This document shows positions 6,365 to 7,356 of a DNA stretch of 7,356 bases, one piece after another. Position numbers and translations under genes: made by a program. The notes under the pieces were generated by a model. That model was not told where the DNA came from. It did no database searches and was given only the letters and a program-made list of their open reading frames with translations. The DNA is taken from the NCBI GenBank assembly GCA_023128035.1, contig JAGMES010000193.1, positions 1-7,356 of the forward strand, given 5' to 3'. The DNA comes from Halanaerobiales bacterium. GTDB lineage: Bacteria; Bacillota_F; Halanaerobiia; DY22613. Numbering within the stretch: position 1 is the stretch's first letter; each line of letters opens with the position of its first letter.

Positions 6365-7351
6365 AAAATACAGAATTCAATTATTATTGGCGGAGGTGTA
6401 ACTGATACGGCTATTGTCAGAGAGTTATCTTGATTTAATCTGGATGTTGTTCTTGTTGAAAAAGAAGATGATGTAGCAATGGGAACCAGTAAGGCAAATT
6501 CAGGGATTATCCACGCAGGTTATAATGCAGAGGCAGGAACATTTAAAAGGGAACTTAATGTTAAGGCAAATCCGAAATTTGATAAAATTTGTAACGATTT
6601 AAAGGTGCCATTTAAAAGAATAGGCTCGATGGTTATTGGTTTCACAGAAGAAGATTTGGAAGTATTAAAAGCAGAAAAGCAAAATGGAGAAAAAATGGGT
6701 ATTGAAGGTATGGAAATTGTTGAATGTGAGAGATTGTTTGAGATGGAGCCAAATCTTAATCCTGAAGCGAAGTATGCACTGTATGCTCCTACAGCTGGTA
6801 TTATTTCACCTTATGAATTTACCATTGCTCTAGCAGATAATGCAGTTGTGAATGGTGCAAAAGTGTTACTAGAAACCGAAGTTGTTGATATAAAGATGGA
6901 TGAAGAAAAGATATTGGGTGTAGAGACTACTAAGGGATTTATAGAAGCAAAAATTATAATTAATGCGGCTGGTGTATATGCTGATAAGATTGGTGCTATG
7001 AGTGGAGAGAGTTTTAAAGTTATTCCACGCAAAGGAGAATATCATCTGCTTGATAAAAAATGGGGTAGTGTTGTTAATCATGTTCTCTTCCTTGTTCCGA
7101 ATAAAAAATCAAAGGGTATTTTGGTTACACCTACAGTCCATGGAAATTTATTGTTTGGGCCTAACTCCAATGAGATTACTGACAAAGAAGATTTGGCGGT
7201 TACTAAAGCCGGGATGGATGAAATATATGAGGGAGTAAGAAAAATAATTCCTTCCATTAACAGGCGAGATGTAATTGCTTCATTTTCTGGTCTCAGAGCA
7301 ACAGTTGGTGATGATTTTATTATTGAAACTTCGTTACTACTCACCTACTAA
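6365..7351 (+). pseudogene. Decayed GlpA/LhgO-type FAD-dependent dehydrogenase
   Basis: This is a remnant of a flavoprotein that oxidises a 2-hydroxyacid or glycerol-3-phosphate-like substrate (DAO superfamily, anaerobic GlpA / L-2-hydroxyglutarate oxidase branch). The frame starts after TAA 6362-6364 and encodes the FAD-binding beta-alpha-beta unit S-I-I-I-G-G-G-V-T-D-T-A-I-V-R-E-L-S. It then meets TGA at 6431-6433 and continues in the same frame with F-N-L-D-V-V-L-V-E-K. From 6479 it is open: G-T-S-K-A-N-S-G-I-I-H-A-G-Y, N-A-A-G-V-Y-A-D near 6962, T-P-T-V-H-G-N-L-L-F-G-P-N near 7127 and F-S-G-L-R-A-T near 7283. The ATG at 6479 is an internal methionine, not a start. Lesions: no usable start codon, third glycine of the GxGxxG motif changed to Asp, the in-frame TGA, and an unrelated ending (L-L-L-T-Y, TAA 7349-7351) after D-D-F-I-I-E. 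Relatives run well beyond this point, commonly to about 480-500 residues. It is divergent from the TRAP operon; the original substrate cannot be assigned. Confidence 0.85.
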
Positions 7352-7356
7352 CATTT

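Noticed and set aside
6431..6433. TGA as a recoded or selenocysteine codon
   Set aside because: The position is not a known catalytic site, and TGA also ends the DUF1850 gene. Other lesions in the same gene make simple decay more likely; no SECIS-like hairpin was evident just downstream.
6811..7344. Several short frames on both strands within the dehydrogenase remnant
   Set aside because: All overlap the clearly homologous + frame and have composition expected of out-of-frame readings.
6479..7351. Treating ATG 6479 as the true start of a short functional oxidoreductase
   Set aside because: The homologous FAD-binding unit lies upstream in the same frame, and the ATG falls within the internal A-M-G-T-S-K motif. 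A protein starting there would lack the dinucleotide-binding fold.

Overview
The window is AT-rich DNA of Firmicutes character: strong AAGGAG/AAGGGA-type ribosome binding sites, ATG starts on the well-supported genes, and many A/T homopolymers. The TAXI binding protein has a cleavable signal peptide but no lipobox cysteine. That suggests a periplasm, so a diderm Firmicute such as a member of the Halanaerobiales is a reasonable guess. The taxonomic call is inference; there is no rRNA or marker gene here.

Layout, left to right. Positions 1-579 hold an orphan coding remnant on the + strand (112-579). It has no convincing start and I do not recognise it. Positions 580-725 are a short AT-rich gap with a likely promoter. 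Positions 726-2657 (+) encode a complete cytoplasmic type I pullulanase, a debranching enzyme for glycogen or imported alpha-glucans. A symmetrical hairpin at 2682-2715 terminates both this gene and the converging operon on the other strand.

Positions 6205-2722 on the - strand form a three-gene operon in transcription order: TAXI-family TRAP solute-binding protein, fused 4TM/12TM TRAP permease, and a small DUF1850 protein. The binding protein captures a ligand outside the membrane and the fused permease imports it with an ion gradient. The DUF1850 protein is a membrane-anchored companion of unknown role. A stem-loop between the first two genes probably lets the binding protein be made in excess.

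Positions 6206-6364 are the divergent AT-rich upstream region. From about 6365 to 7351 (+) lies a decayed FAD-dependent dehydrogenase of the GlpA/L-2-hydroxyglutarate oxidase type. It has no start codon, a damaged FAD-binding glycine motif, an in-frame TGA, and an abrupt loss of the C-terminal part near 7330.

The window thus combines ordinary metabolic and transport genes with gene debris at both ends. I found no CRISPR array, tRNA, rRNA or recognisable transposase. I do not see a clear novel system. The least explained parts are the DUF1850 partner, the unrecognised 112-579 remnant and the broken dehydrogenase ending.
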